Source of the DNA: Polyangiaceae bacterium | Lineage (GTDB): Bacteria; Myxococcota_A; Polyangia; Polyangiales; Polyangiaceae | Assembly: GCA_025936045.1 (NCBI GenBank) | Contig: JAICUB010000002.1 | Coordinates: 1 to 64,000, forward strand | DNA length: 64,000 bases | Reading direction: 5' to 3' | Shown: positions 43,436 through 52,805 of the stretch, one piece after another | How positions within the stretch are numbered: the stretch's first letter is position 1 | Layout: every line of letters begins with the position of its first letter | Notes under the pieces: model-generated | Told to the model about the DNA's origin: nothing | What the model saw: only the letters and a program-made list of their open reading frames with translations | Database searches by the model: none | Program-made: the position numbers and the translations under genes

Positions 43436-44655
43436 CGTGGCGGCATAGGTGCGTCGGCCTCGCCACTGCGGTGCTCGCGCTCGTGTGCGGTTCGCGAACC
43501 GCCGCGGCGAAGGACCCCGAATTCACGATCGTGCCCATCGTGGGCGGCGACAGCGACGTCGGCATCGGAGGCGGCTATCTCACGTCACTCGCGCACGTGT
43601 CCGCCGGGGTCCGCCCGTACGTCTGGCGCCTCGAGAGCGCGGGAGCGATCGCCGCGAAATTCGGCAATAGCACGCGCCTCGGCTACCTCGACGACTACGT
43701 GCTCTTCGTCGTGCCCCACGCTTGGCTCGAGGGCCTGCATGTCGAGCTCCGTGCCGGCTACACCTATGAGCCTACGCTGAAGTACTACGGCCTCGGAAAC
43801 GCTTCCACGATCCAGGGGGGCCGCTCCGACTCCGACCCGTACTTCGAATACAAACTCTCGCACTCAATCGTCGCTGCGAGCGCGACGCTCCATCTTGGAC
43901 ACATGCTCTTGCTCTGGGCGCTCGGAGAGCAGCACGTTCAAGCAACCTATCCCGACGACGGAAGCATCGCCCGGGACGCGCGCTCGGAGGACGCTCGGAC
44001 GCGGAAATTCTTACGCACCGATCCGGGGCTCGAGGTGGCGAAATTTTCTTATGGGGTCGGTTGGGATTCGCGTGACAACGAGGTGTCGTCGCATCGCGGC
44101 CAGTACCACACGCTCCGCGCTGATCTGGCCCCCGGCGGCTTCGGTCGCTTCAGCTACGCCTGGGTGCGCATCAACCTGAAGCTCAGCGCTTTCGCGACGC
44201 TCATCCCGGATCACCTCACGCTCGCCGCCCGCGGGGTAGTCGATGTGCTCGAAGGCTCTCCTCCGTTTTACGAGCTCGCGCGCTCGGTCGAGAATTTCAA
44301 CGATGATACCTTCGCGCTAGGCGGCGGCAAGGGGGTCCGCGGGGTTCCGGCGGGCCGCTATTTCGGCAGCGTGAAGGCCTTTTCGAACGTGGAGCTCCGG
44401 AGCGAGCTCTTCTCGTTTCATGCGTTCGAAAAGCGCAATCTGTTCGGCCTCACGGCGTTCTTCGACACGGGTCGAGTCTTCAGCGCGTTACCGAGCTCGG
44501 CCGCGCTCGATGGCACGACGCTGGGGCTGAAATTCGGCATGGGACTCGGCGCGCGCATCACGGCCGGCGATTCGTTCGTCGTGCGAGGTGACCTCGCCTG
44601 GTCCCCGGATGCCCATCCGATCGGGGCATATTTGCTCGGCGGACAGCTGTTCTAA
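43432..44655 (+). CDS. Omp85-type outer-membrane barrel without POTRA domains
   Basis: This 407-residue protein has a Sec signal ending near RTAAAKD. The mature protein resembles the bacterial surface antigen (BamA/TamA) barrel: DSRDNEVSSHRGQYHTLRAD, DTFALGGGKGVRGVPAGRY, NVELRSELFSF, LTAFFDTGRVF and LKFGMGLGARI. The GGGKGVRG segment corresponds to the VRG motif of the family. No POTRA repeats are present, so it is a barrel-only member. The GTG at 43432 overlaps the encapsulin stop, which implies co-expression. A role in iron handling is inferred only from that. It may instead be a general envelope protein carried in the same unit. Confidence 0.82.
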   Translation: MTWRHRCVGLATAVLALVCGSRTAAAKDPEFTIVPIVGGDSDVGIGGGYLTSLAHVSAGVRPYVWRLESAGAIAAKFGNSTRLGYLDDYVLFVVPHAWLEGLHVELRAGYTYEPTLKYYGLGNASTIQGGRSDSDPYFEYKLSHSIVAASATLHLGHMLLLWALGEQHVQATYPDDGSIARDARSEDARTRKFLRTDPGLEVAKFSYGVGWDSRDNEVSSHRGQYHTLRADLAPGGFGRFSYAWVRINLKLSAFATLIPDHLTLAARGVVDVLEGSPPFYELARSVENFNDDTFALGGGKGVRGVPAGRYFGSVKAFSNVELRSELFSFHAFEKRNLFGLTAFFDTGRVFSALPSSAALDGTTLGLKFGMGLGARITAGDSFVVRGDLAWSPDAHPIGAYLLGGQLF

Positions 44656-44719
44656 GGCCTGAGCGGCCGGAGCTCCGAACCTTGAGCACCCGCCGCAAGG
44701 CTGAGGTACGGTGTGCCTC

Positions 44720-45127
44720 ATGGAAAAGAGCGACCTCGAATCGATGCCGCCTTCGAGTGGCTCGCAACGCCGCGTGCTCATCGTCGAAGACGATGACGAC
44801 GTTCGCGACGTTCTCGGGGAGCTCGTCGCGGCGCTCGGTCTCGAGCCGCTGCCCGCCGCTACCGCTGAAGAAGCGATCGAGCACGCCACGCAGTCGCCGG
44901 TGGCGGTCGCGCTCGTTGATCTCGGTTTGCCGCTCGTCGACGGCTATGAGGTCGCACGCAGACTTCGCGCGAGCGCATGGGGTGCGCAAATGCGTCTCGT
45001 CGCGCTCACCGGCTACTCCGATCAAGAGACGCGTCGGCACGCCGCCGCCGCCGGCTTCGATCATTTTTTGGTCAAGCCCGCCGATCCGGCTGCGATCGAA
45101 CAGGCGCTCGTGGCGACGCCGGCCTGA
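44720..45127 (+). CDS. Single-domain response regulator
   Basis: This 135-residue protein is a lone receiver domain: RVLIVEDDDDVRDVL (acidic pocket), ALVDLGLPLVDGYE (phosphoacceptor Asp), LVALTGYSD (Thr switch) and FLVKPADP (Lys). It has no output domain and would act through protein contacts. A hydrophilic N-terminal segment precedes the domain. No cognate kinase lies next to it. It starts 64 bp after the Omp85-type gene and converges on the metallopeptidase gene with a 10-bp gap. Confidence 0.93.
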   Translation: MEKSDLESMPPSSGSQRRVLIVEDDDDVRDVLGELVAALGLEPLPAATAEEAIEHATQSPVAVALVDLGLPLVDGYEVARRLRASAWGAQMRLVALTGYSDQETRRHAAAAGFDHFLVKPADPAAIEQALVATPA

Positions 45128-45137
45128 AGCCGCGTCG

Positions 45138-46223
45138 TCAGCTCGCGATACGCGTAGCCGTTCGAGCGAACGACGCCGGTCCGGGCGGCGGCGTGCTTTT
45201 CACGGCCGCGGAGCGCGCTTCACGAACGATACGGTGGACGGTCTCGAGCTTGTCGCGCACGACCTCGGAGATCGAAAATGGATACGGGTCGGGCAGTCCC
45301 ATACTGCGGCTCACCGCGTTCAGGGCCACGGAGAGCTCCGTCCATTCTTCGAGCATGAGATCGAAATCGGTGCTGCCCGGCAGGCTGAGCTCGGGCGAGA
45401 GCGCGCCCGCGAAGCCGAACTCGCGCGCGGTATCGAGCGTATCGAGCATCAGGAGATAGTGCGCGAAAGTCTCCGCCCAATCCTCCCACGGATGGCAGCT
45501 CGCGTAGGCAGTGATGAAGTCGGCGCTCCACGTGTCGTCGGCTGGCGCCGCGTAGTGCGCGTGCAGACACGCCGCGTAGTCGCGCTGCTCGTCGCCGAAG
45601 CGCTCGCGAAAGAGCGCGAGCCGCCCGCCGTCGCGCACGAGCCGCTCCCAGAAATAATGCCCTATCTCGTGCCGGAAATGGCCTAGCAACGTGCGGTAGC
45701 GCTCCTTGAAGCCGAGGCGCAGCCGTTCGCGCGTGAGCGGGTCAGCCTCGGCCAGGTTCAGCGTGATGAGGCCGTCCGCGTGGCCCGTGAGCACGCGCCG
45801 GCCGGCGGTGTCCGCGACGATGTCGAACGCGAGCCCGTTCTCCGGATCGTCTCGCAGCGACAGCACGGGCAAATGCAGCTGATCGAGCGAATGGATCAAA
45901 CGACGCTTCGCCTTCTCGACCTCGGCCCAGAGCGCGAGGTTGGTCGGGTCCGACAGATCCGGCACGACGTGATTCAAGCGGCAGGCGCGACAGAGCGGCT
46001 CGTTCGAATCGATCGGAACGAGCCAATTGCATACACCGCGCGCCGAGTAGTTCTCGCACTTACGGCAGGGACCGTAGGGCGTCGCATGCACGCCGTTCAC
46101 CGGGGGTTCCAGCCCTACGACCGTGCCCGCTTCCGAAAAGAAACCGAGCTCGCGAGAGCATGAAAGACATTGCGTGTTGTCGAAGAAGACGCGCTCTCCG
46201 CACGCACATCGAAAGGTTCTCAT
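45138..46223 (-). CDS. Putative zinc-binding metallopeptidase with N-terminal zinc ribbon
   Basis: This 361-residue protein has an N-terminal Cys-rich part (RCACGERVFF, CLSC, CRKCENY, CRACRLNH) that suggests zinc ribbons. The middle carries LLGHFRHEIGHYFWERLV, an HExxH motif, with ESx-type acidic residues further on (HPWEDWAETFAHYL). It resembles the DUF2248-type putative metallopeptidases. No signal peptide is present, so it is cytoplasmic. The ATG at 46223 begins the zinc ribbon; upstream frame without recognised sequence is rejected. Substrate unknown. Confidence 0.82.
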   Translation of the reverse strand: MRTFRCACGERVFFDNTQCLSCSRELGFFSEAGTVVGLEPPVNGVHATPYGPCRKCENYSARGVCNWLVPIDSNEPLCRACRLNHVVPDLSDPTNLALWAEVEKAKRRLIHSLDQLHLPVLSLRDDPENGLAFDIVADTAGRRVLTGHADGLITLNLAEADPLTRERLRLGFKERYRTLLGHFRHEIGHYFWERLVRDGGRLALFRERFGDEQRDYAACLHAHYAAPADDTWSADFITAYASCHPWEDWAETFAHYLLMLDTLDTAREFGFAGALSPELSLPGSTDFDLMLEEWTELSVALNAVSRSMGLPDPYPFSISEVVRDKLETVHRIVREARSAAVKSTPPPGPASFARTATRIAS

Positions 46224-46474
46224 CACTCTCTCGTTTCGCCTGATCGGTTCGGGTGCACGCGATGTGCCAGATGCTTTACGGTCGTCCGAAGCGGCAGGTT
46301 CCAGTGCGCTCGAGGACAGCCGGACGGACCGCCGCATTTTCCCTCGAGCGAGGCAGTTCGCCTCGCGGGCGTCAGCGAAAAGTGGCTTCGGTGCGCGTAG
46401 GACCGGCCTGCGGGGTCGCACGGAAGTTGCTTGAGCCGTGCTGGGCGCCGTTCGCCGGGCGCTCCCCGAGTAGC

Positions 46475-46765
46475 ATGTCCGCACCCATCAACCCGAGACC
46501 TGGTCCCGCCGACGTCTTCGATCGCGACACGCTCGAGGACACCCAAGAGCTCGAGGACACCCAGCCCTCCGTGCTGTGGTGGCCGGACCGTGACGAGGAT
46601 TTCTGGGAGGCGCCCACCATACCGGGCTTTCGGATGCGCGCGGACGGGTCCGTCGTCCACGACGCCTCAGCGAAGTCGGCGGGCGACGACGAAACGTGGG
46701 ACCGCGTGCTCCGTGCCGTGGCCGTCGCGGTGAGGCGCGTGTTCGCGAGTCATTCCATCAGTTGA
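46475..46765 (+). CDS. Small acidic protein of unknown function
   Basis: This 96-residue acidic protein contains TLEDTQELEDTQ, a short acidic repeat, then SVLWWPDRDEDFWEAPTIPGF rich in Trp. I recognise no domain. It has no signal peptide. It lies 13 bp before the DUF4142 gene on the same strand, so the two may be co-transcribed. Codon use looks like that of its neighbours. The ATG at 46475 is the most plausible start. Confidence 0.5.
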   Translation: MSAPINPRPGPADVFDRDTLEDTQELEDTQPSVLWWPDRDEDFWEAPTIPGFRMRADGSVVHDASAKSAGDDETWDRVLRAVAVAVRRVFASHSIS

Positions 46766-46778
46766 GCGAGGTCAGCCA

Positions 46779-47447
46779 ATGCGATCATTCACCATCTCCC
46801 AGGTGCTGGTTTTCTCTCTACCGCTCGCGCTCTTCGCCTGCAGTCACGAGAGCGACCAGCGGTCCGCGCAAGCTCCGTCCGGCTACGAGGCGGGCATGAC
46901 GCCTGCGTCCGGCACGACGACGACGACGGCGAGCACGCCGGTGACGCCCGCGACGAGTACGTCCACTCCGGCTTCGCCGACCGCGAGCTCGACGCAGGGC
47001 CTGACCGACGGACAGATTGCGGCCGTCGTGCGCGCCTCCAACATGGCCGAGATCGACCAAGCGAAGATCGCCGTCGGCAAGGCCCGCGACGCGGGCGTCA
47101 AACATTTTGCCGAGACGATGATCGCGCAGCACGGCCAGGCGGTAAAAGACGTCGACGAGCTCGATACGCGGCTCAACCTCCGCCCGACGGAGAGCCAGCT
47201 CATGACCGAGCTCCGCGTGAACGCGACGAGCGTCGAGAATCAGCTCAGTAAGAACGACGAGCCGAGCTTCGACAAGCAGTACATGCAGAGCCAGCTCGAC
47301 GCCCACCGGCAGCTGCTCGACACCATCGACGGGCGGCTCATGCCCGCCGTGCGCAGCGAGCAACTCCGGGAAATGCTCGTGAACCTGCGGCCCCGCGTCG
47401 CCGATCACCTGCAGATGGCGCAGACCATCCTCGACACCCTGAAATGA
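46779..47447 (+). CDS. DUF4142 lipoprotein (ferritin-like helical bundle)
   Basis: This 222-residue protein has a signal with lipobox LFAC. A Thr/Ser/Pro-rich linker (residues about 30-75) precedes a DUF4142-type helical region: DGQIAAVVRASNMAEIDQAKI, DAGVKHFAETMIAQHGQ and DKQYMQSQLDAHRQLLDTI. DUF4142 proteins form a ferritin-like bundle and have no established enzyme role; several bacterial members are stress-linked. The stop overlaps an ATG (ATGA), but the next gene's stronger ribosome site points to a later start. The protein is probably periplasmic, anchored to a membrane. Confidence 0.88.
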   Translation: MRSFTISQVLVFSLPLALFACSHESDQRSAQAPSGYEAGMTPASGTTTTTASTPVTPATSTSTPASPTASSTQGLTDGQIAAVVRASNMAEIDQAKIAVGKARDAGVKHFAETMIAQHGQAVKDVDELDTRLNLRPTESQLMTELRVNATSVENQLSKNDEPSFDKQYMQSQLDAHRQLLDTIDGRLMPAVRSEQLREMLVNLRPRVADHLQMAQTILDTLK

Positions 47448-47470
47448 CGGGAAGAGGGGAGGCCGGCGAC

Positions 47471-47842
47471 ATGGCCAAGCTCCCGAACACGACCGTGCGC
47501 GACGAGCTCACGCGCGCCGACGAGGCGAGCAATGCGCGCGACGTGGCTCTGCGGGCCGATCCCCACGCCGGGGTCGGGCTGGAAACCGACGAGATCTACG
47601 CCGTCGTGAGCGTTCTTTACCATGCGCTGAAGGGCGTGAGCGCGTACGACAGGTACATCGGTGACGCGCAGAAAGCCGGTGACCAGGAGCTCGAGCGCTT
47701 TTTTCGCGCGTGCCGCACGGAAGAGCGTGCGCGCGCGCGGCGAGCACGTGCGCTACTCGTCGAACGTCTCGCCTCGGACGAAGACTTCGGGCAAGCGAGC
47801 GCCGCGAGCAACCAGGTCGAGCCCATCGCCGACGGTGGCTGA
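47471..47842 (+). CDS. Small helical protein of unknown function
   Basis: This 123-residue protein is charged and probably helical (VSVLYHALKGVSAYDRYIGDA; RACRTEERARARRARALLVERL). The ATG at 47471 is chosen because AGGGGAGG lies 8 nt upstream; the alternative ATG at 47444 overlaps the DUF4142 stop. I recognise no family. The length and the Tyr/His-Glu pattern are compatible with a small four-helix protein, but that is a guess. It converges on the CHAD gene with a 12-bp gap. Confidence 0.6.
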   Translation: MAKLPNTTVRDELTRADEASNARDVALRADPHAGVGLETDEIYAVVSVLYHALKGVSAYDRYIGDAQKAGDQELERFFRACRTEERARARRARALLVERLASDEDFGQASAASNQVEPIADGG

Positions 47843-47854
47843 GCCGGCTTTCGG

Positions 47855-48745
47855 CTAGCCGAAAACCTCGCTGAAGGCGGGGGGATGAGCGGTGACCTGC
47901 GCGCCGAGTGCGATGACCATCGTCTCGATGCGCCGGCGCTGTTCGTGCTTGAGCCCTCCGAGCAGCAGCTGAACGGCCTTCGTGTGGCGTGCGAGCGGCT
48001 TCGTGCTCGAGAGCGTGTCGATGAGCACACCGGCGTCTTGAATGGCACCGAGCTCGTCTTGAAAGAGCTTCATGGCCGTGAGCGCGCGTTCGGCGTGGCG
48101 AGGGAGGAGCGGTCGCGCGATTTCGACCGCGTAGCGGTACTTCTTGAAAGCGATGCGTACCCCGTGGAGCGCATGCCGATCACTCCCGGCCACGGCGTGG
48201 CGACGCCGATCGAACTTCACGTAGCGGCGCACGACCGCGGCGAGCAGCAGAATGCGCGCCACCTCTGGCACGGCGGTTTCGGTCTCGAGGGCCTCCGCGC
48301 AGTGCTCGAGTGCGCGCTCGACGAGCTCGGGCGCGAACTCGTCGAGTTTCTGGACGACGCGTCGGGCCAAGACCGAGCGGCGTTCCTCGAGACGCTCGGC
48401 GAGCTGGAGAAGCTCGGGCTGGTCCTCGCCGAGGCGCTCGAGCGTTTGCTTTTGCACCTCGAGATCGCGAAGCGGCGAGAGCGCGCTCAGGAGCCGCTCG
48501 AGAGCTTTCGCCGTCTTTGCGGGAACGCGCACGTCCAGACACTGCGCAAGCTCGAGCGCCGCGAGCAGGCGACGGAGCGCAACCCTGAGATCGTGGACGT
48601 TGAGCCCCACCCGCGGCGAGCAAACCTTCATCAGCTCGTCACGCGTGCGTTTCCAATGCGTGCGAATGGCGGAGGCGACGACACGCGCGGCGTTCCGCAC
48701 GGCCGGCGCCGCGTCACCCGCGCGACTGGGCTGAGCTTGGGGCAT
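47855..48745 (-). CDS. CHAD domain protein
   Basis: This 296-residue protein is a stand-alone CHAD domain: VHDLRVALRRLLAALEL (conserved H-x-x-R-V-x-x-R-R), SPLRDLEVQ, ALHGVRIAFKKYRYAVEI and FQDELGAIQDAGVLID. The repeated basic helices form the anion-binding surface. CHAD domains bind inorganic polyphosphate. It is encoded on the same side of the window as ppk and the phosphate transporter, though 6.3 kb from ppk. No CYTH triphosphatase domain is attached. It is probably cytoplasmic or granule-bound. Confidence 0.92.
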   Translation of the reverse strand: MPQAQPSRAGDAAPAVRNAARVVASAIRTHWKRTRDELMKVCSPRVGLNVHDLRVALRRLLAALELAQCLDVRVPAKTAKALERLLSALSPLRDLEVQKQTLERLGEDQPELLQLAERLEERRSVLARRVVQKLDEFAPELVERALEHCAEALETETAVPEVARILLLAAVVRRYVKFDRRRHAVAGSDRHALHGVRIAFKKYRYAVEIARPLLPRHAERALTAMKLFQDELGAIQDAGVLIDTLSSTKPLARHTKAVQLLLGGLKHEQRRRIETMVIALGAQVTAHPPAFSEVFG

Positions 48746-48907
48746 TCCAGGCTGCGTACCATCCTTTTCTTGCGGAGAGGGGAGGCCTAGCTTGGCGCGG
48801 CTCCCGAAAAGGAGCGCTCGGAGCGGTGCGCGACCGCCAAAATCCGGAGGCAGGCGCGCTCCTTCGAGCCGGTTCGGCGCCCGTCGGTGCTAACTTTCTC
48901 GGCTTAG

Positions 48908-50971
48908 ATGGTCGGAAAGAAAGAGGAGGCGGCGCGTCAAGCCGTCCGTGCCGCCTTCGACACGTGGAGCGGTCGCGTGCCCGTGCGCTCTCCTCCGAGC
49001 CGCCGCGGCCGCGCCCGCAATTGGTCCCAATCAAGCGTTCGCACCGAGTTTTCGACGACGGTCTTCAGCGCCGAGCCGGAAGAGTGGGTCCAATACCTCA
49101 CCCTCCCGCCGGCCGAGCGTTACGAGCCCGACCTGCGTGTACGGCTCCACCGGCACCGCGCGATGAAGCTCGTCGCCTTCGAGGCGGAGAACGACGAGTC
49201 GGGTTGGCTCGCCGGGATCCTCGACGAAGGCCTGCGTGCCGTCCGCCAACGGCTCGAATCGAAGCCGAACGTGCTTGCGGCGTTCGAGGACCTCTTGTTC
49301 GGCTCGATGCAGGGCCCGAACCAAACCATCAACGTGCTCCTCAGCGTGCGCGTGCCGAGCGACGGCACGCGTGAATCGGCGCACGAGAGCGAGAACCAAG
49401 GGCCCGACGTACGCGTCGTGCTCCACTCGCGGCTCGCGCATTTCGTGCAAGAGACGGTGCACGGCGGCACCTGGCTTCCGGCCGATCAGCGCGTCGGCGT
49501 GTATTGGCCGCTGATCTCGCGGCTCGCCGCGGAGCTCGCCTACCCGGCCGCGCCGCTCGATCGCTTCGCCGCGAAAATCGACGTCTTCGCCAAGCTCACG
49601 TACGTGACGCTCAGCGTACTCTACGAGGGGCGCCGCACGGGTGTGTTGATTCGAAGCCCCGCGGGGCAGATCTACGAAAATCAGATCGCGGAATCGCTCG
49701 GGATCCCCGCAGCCCGCCTGGAAGAAGAGCACGCGTATTTCAGGCTGCTCTCCGCGCTCGGATTCATGTCGCGCGGCGAGCCTTACGCGAGCTACGCGAG
49801 CGAAGCGAAAATCGCGACGCGCGAATACCTCGACGATCTATATCTGCGCCTGAGCTTGTCGGGAGCGATGCCGGAGATCCCGGTCGCGATGCAGCCGATG
49901 CCGTTCGAGCGCAAAGGCCGGGAGGTGAAGACCCCGAAGCCGAAGCTCGGCGCATACGGCGTGCAGAGCGTCGAGGATCTCGACGGGTGGAAGACGGTCG
50001 TCGGACCCTTCGCGGACCTCGGCTTCACTCTCTTGCGCCAGCTCGGCATCGGCGAGTTCGGCCGCGTCTACGAGGTCCTGAACGATCACAATCCGCGCTA
50101 CCCGGCGCACCTCGCGCTCAAAGTCGATCGCATCCAGGGTAAGAAAAAGAACGCAATTTTGCAGGCCGAGCAGGCGATGGTCGTCGGCCGCGACCTCGCG
50201 CCGGCCGTACACCTCATCCGCCTCTACGATAGCGGAAAGCTCCGCGGTGAGCGCTACACGTATCACGTCCTCCAGCTCGTCGAGGGCGACACGCTCGACA
50301 ACTTGATCGGCGTGACGGGCACCGAGCATGCGAGCGTCTCGCGTCCGCCACCGCGTCGTTCGGTCTCGGAAGGCGAGGAGGAGTACGCGCGCGCCGTCAG
50401 CCAGCCCGGCAGCCAGCTCTGGCGCCGCCAGCGCATCGCGCTCCCGTTCACGCATCCGCTCTCACCCGCGATGGTTCTCGATCTCATGAGCAGCATTCTG
50501 CTCTGCTTGGTGGAGGTTCACTCGATGAACTACGCCATCAACGATCTCAAGAACGGCAACTTGATGATGAGCCGCCGCGGGCAGCTCAAGGGCATCGACC
50601 TCGACTCCTACGCGCCCGTGCACTCGACCAAGGACAAGGTCACCGACTTCATGTTCCTCGCGGTGTCGCTCGTGCTCTTGCTTTCGAGCGCCGGCGGGCG
50701 TCTCAACGTGCCCGTCGTCCCGTGGGAAGAGCTGATACGCGACGAAAAGCGCCTGCGGGAAGGCCTCATGCGGGCTTGGCCCTTCGGCGACGTCGAAGTG
50801 CTGAGCGAAGGTCGCGTGTGTCACGAAGAGCTGCTCCGCACCCTCGTCGACCTCGTTCTGCGCAGCCGTCAGCTCGTCTACGCGAAGGAACCCGCGCTCT
50901 TCGTCGCGGACGTCGCGCGCCTCGTCAGCATCAAGCGTCGCTTGCTGCCGGAAGAAATGGTGATCGACTGA
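48908..50971 (+). CDS. Atypical Ser/Thr protein kinase with long N-terminal region
   Basis: This 687-residue protein has an N-terminal region of about 360 residues without a recognised family. A kinase-like domain follows: LGIGEFGRVYEV (P-loop near 380), LALKVDR (ATP Lys), LVEGDTLDNLI, INDLKNGNL (catalytic loop, D546, K548, N551) and IDLDSY (D564). The HRD motif is replaced by IND, and DFG by DLD. Asp, Lys and Asn for metal and catalysis remain, so activity is possible but unproven. An acidic/Arg insert lies within the domain (near residues 475-505). It converges on pstB with a 26-bp gap. Confidence 0.8.
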   Translation: MVGKKEEAARQAVRAAFDTWSGRVPVRSPPSRRGRARNWSQSSVRTEFSTTVFSAEPEEWVQYLTLPPAERYEPDLRVRLHRHRAMKLVAFEAENDESGWLAGILDEGLRAVRQRLESKPNVLAAFEDLLFGSMQGPNQTINVLLSVRVPSDGTRESAHESENQGPDVRVVLHSRLAHFVQETVHGGTWLPADQRVGVYWPLISRLAAELAYPAAPLDRFAAKIDVFAKLTYVTLSVLYEGRRTGVLIRSPAGQIYENQIAESLGIPAARLEEEHAYFRLLSALGFMSRGEPYASYASEAKIATREYLDDLYLRLSLSGAMPEIPVAMQPMPFERKGREVKTPKPKLGAYGVQSVEDLDGWKTVVGPFADLGFTLLRQLGIGEFGRVYEVLNDHNPRYPAHLALKVDRIQGKKKNAILQAEQAMVVGRDLAPAVHLIRLYDSGKLRGERYTYHVLQLVEGDTLDNLIGVTGTEHASVSRPPPRRSVSEGEEEYARAVSQPGSQLWRRQRIALPFTHPLSPAMVLDLMSSILLCLVEVHSMNYAINDLKNGNLMMSRRGQLKGIDLDSYAPVHSTKDKVTDFMFLAVSLVLLLSSAGGRLNVPVVPWEELIRDEKRLREGLMRAWPFGDVEVLSEGRVCHEELLRTLVDLVLRSRQLVYAKEPALFVADVARLVSIKRRLLPEEMVID

Positions 50972-50997
50972 CGGCGCGCGCCCCGGAACCGGGCGCG

Positions 50998-51852
50998 TCA
51001 GCTGAAGTCGCCGCGGATGTACGCGCGCGTCTGCTCTTCCTTCGGGTCACCGAAGAGCTCCTGCGTGGGACGGTACTCGATGAGGTAGCCCGTGCGCCCG
51101 CCGGCCGAGGTGTCCACGAAGAAGAACGCCGTGCGATCGGCGACGCGCTGAGCCTGCTGCAAGTTGTGCGTCACGATGGCGATCGTGTAGGTCTGCTTGA
51201 GCTCGAGCATCAGCTCTTCGACGCGGCGGGTCGCGATCGGGTCGAGCGCCGAGCAAGGCTCGTCCATCAGCAGCAAATCCGGCTCGACCGCGATGGCGCG
51301 GGCGATGCAGAGGCGCTGTTGCTGGCCGCCCGAAAGCGCGAGCCCGCTCGAGTTGAGCTTGTCCTTCACCTCGTCCCACAGTGCGGCGCCGCGCAGCGCC
51401 TTCTCGATGCGTTCCGCGTAGTCGCCCTTGAAGCGGTTCAGCTTCAGGCCGAACGCGACGTTGTTGTAGATGCTGGTCGCGAACGGATTCGGCTGCTGGA
51501 ACACCATGCCGATGGAGCGCCGTACCGCGACCGGATCGACGCCGGGCGCGTAGATGTCTTGCCCCCGGTAGTGCACGTGACCTTCCATGCGGAAGCCGGG
51601 CACGAAGTCGTTCATCCGGTTCAAACTGCGGAGCACCGTGCTCTTGCCGCAGCCCGAAGGACCGATGAACGCCGTGATTTCATTGGCGATGATCGGCACC
51701 TCGGCGTTGCGCACCGCGAGGAAGGACCCATAAAAGATGTGCTCAACCCTGCAGTCCATCAACACTGGACCGGCCGCCGCTGGCGCCGGAGCGCCGGTGG
51801 CGACCTCGGGCGCCGCGGCGAGGCTTGCCTGCGTCGACATGTCGGCATTCAT
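50998..51852 (-). CDS. pstB: Phosphate ABC transporter ATP-binding protein
   Basis: This 284-residue protein has Walker [19 protein letters not shown] (Q loop), the signature LSGGQQQRL, Walker [14 protein letters not shown] and [10 protein letters not shown] (switch His). The PstB-specific SLNRMND and [17 protein letters not shown] are present. It has an Ala/Pro-rich N-terminal extension of about 25-30 residues. It powers the PstSCA phosphate importer at the inner membrane. It is the last gene of the pst run, 62 bp after pstA, with a good ribosome site (AGGAAGAG). No phoU follows in this orientation. Confidence 0.97.
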   Translation of the reverse strand: MNADMSTQASLAAAPEVATGAPAPAAAGPVLMDCRVEHIFYGSFLAVRNAEVPIIANEITAFIGPSGCGKSTVLRSLNRMNDFVPGFRMEGHVHYRGQDIYAPGVDPVAVRRSIGMVFQQPNPFATSIYNNVAFGLKLNRFKGDYAERIEKALRGAALWDEVKDKLNSSGLALSGGQQQRLCIARAIAVEPDLLLMDEPCSALDPIATRRVEELMLELKQTYTIAIVTHNLQQAQRVADRTAFFFVDTSAGGRTGYLIEYRPTQELFGDPKEEQTRAYIRGDFS

Positions 51853-51914
51853 GGTGACTCTTCCTTCGCTTGGCTAGGTGAACACTCGAATCCCTCGTAA
51901 TCTACCGAATTTGC

Positions 51915-52805
51915 TCAAAATTCCTGTGGACGCCGGATGATGAGCTGTGCCCCGACGTTGAGTACGAGCACCAGAAAGACGAGGATGAGGGAAGCCGCCC
52001 ATGCGAGCTTGACGAGGTGAGGGAAGGGGCTCCCGGAGAAGTTGTAGATGAGCACGGCGAGCGATGCGATCGGTGAGCCGAGCCGACCCTCGAACCAGTA
52101 GTCGCTGAAGAGCGCCGTGAAGAGCAGCGGCGCGGTCTCACCGGCGGCGCGCGCGAGGGCGAGCATGACGCCCGTGAGGATGCCGGGCAGCGCAGTCGGC
52201 ACGACGACGCGCAGCGTGGTTTCCATCCGGGTAGCGCCCATGCCGAGGGCCGCCATCCGCATCTTCTCGGGCACGGCGCGCAACGCTTGCTCGGCGGTGA
52301 GCATGACGGTCGGCACCATCAGCACCGACATCGCGACGCCGCCGGCGAGCGCGCTGAACGAGCCCATCGTGACGACTACGAGCGCGTACGCGAACACGCC
52401 CGCGAGGATGGACGGCATGCCCGTGAGCACCTTGCCGGCGAAGCGCACCAAGGTTCCGAGCTTCGATTCGCCGGCGTATTCGGCCAGGTAAATCGCGGCG
52501 AGCAAGCCGAGCGGCAAGCTCAGGACGCTCGCGATCAGCACGACGATCAGCGTGCCGAGCACGGCGTTGCCGATGCCGCCGCCTTCCATGCCGGCGCCTG
52601 GGGTAAGCTCGGTGAAAAGCGAGGGTGAAAGGAGCTCGCCACCGCGCACGAGCAACATGTAGAGCACCGACAGGAGCGGAAACAACGCGAACAGGCTGAG
52701 CCCGATCGCCAGCAGCGTGAGCACGCGATCGAGCAGTGTGCGCGAGTTGCCGAGCGAGAGATGCAGATTGTTGCCCGCTCTGCCCGCCGTCGTCGGGGGC
52801 GCCAT
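51915..52805 (-). CDS. pstA: Phosphate ABC transporter permease
   Basis: This 296-residue protein has six predicted membrane segments. The EAA-type loop ALGMGATRMETTLRVVVPTAL, preceding ILTGVMLALARAAGETAPLLFT, is typical of PstA. It forms the inner-membrane channel with PstC. The ATG at 52805 shares one base with the pstC stop (TGATG), so the two are translationally coupled; this also sets the start against longer frames. Confidence 0.96.
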   Translation of the reverse strand: MAPPTTAGRAGNNLHLSLGNSRTLLDRVLTLLAIGLSLFALFPLLSVLYMLLVRGGELLSPSLFTELTPGAGMEGGGIGNAVLGTLIVVLIASVLSLPLGLLAAIYLAEYAGESKLGTLVRFAGKVLTGMPSILAGVFAYALVVVTMGSFSALAGGVAMSVLMVPTVMLTAEQALRAVPEKMRMAALGMGATRMETTLRVVVPTALPGILTGVMLALARAAGETAPLLFTALFSDYWFEGRLGSPIASLAVLIYNFSGSPFPHLVKLAWAASLILVFLVLVLNVGAQLIIRRPQEF

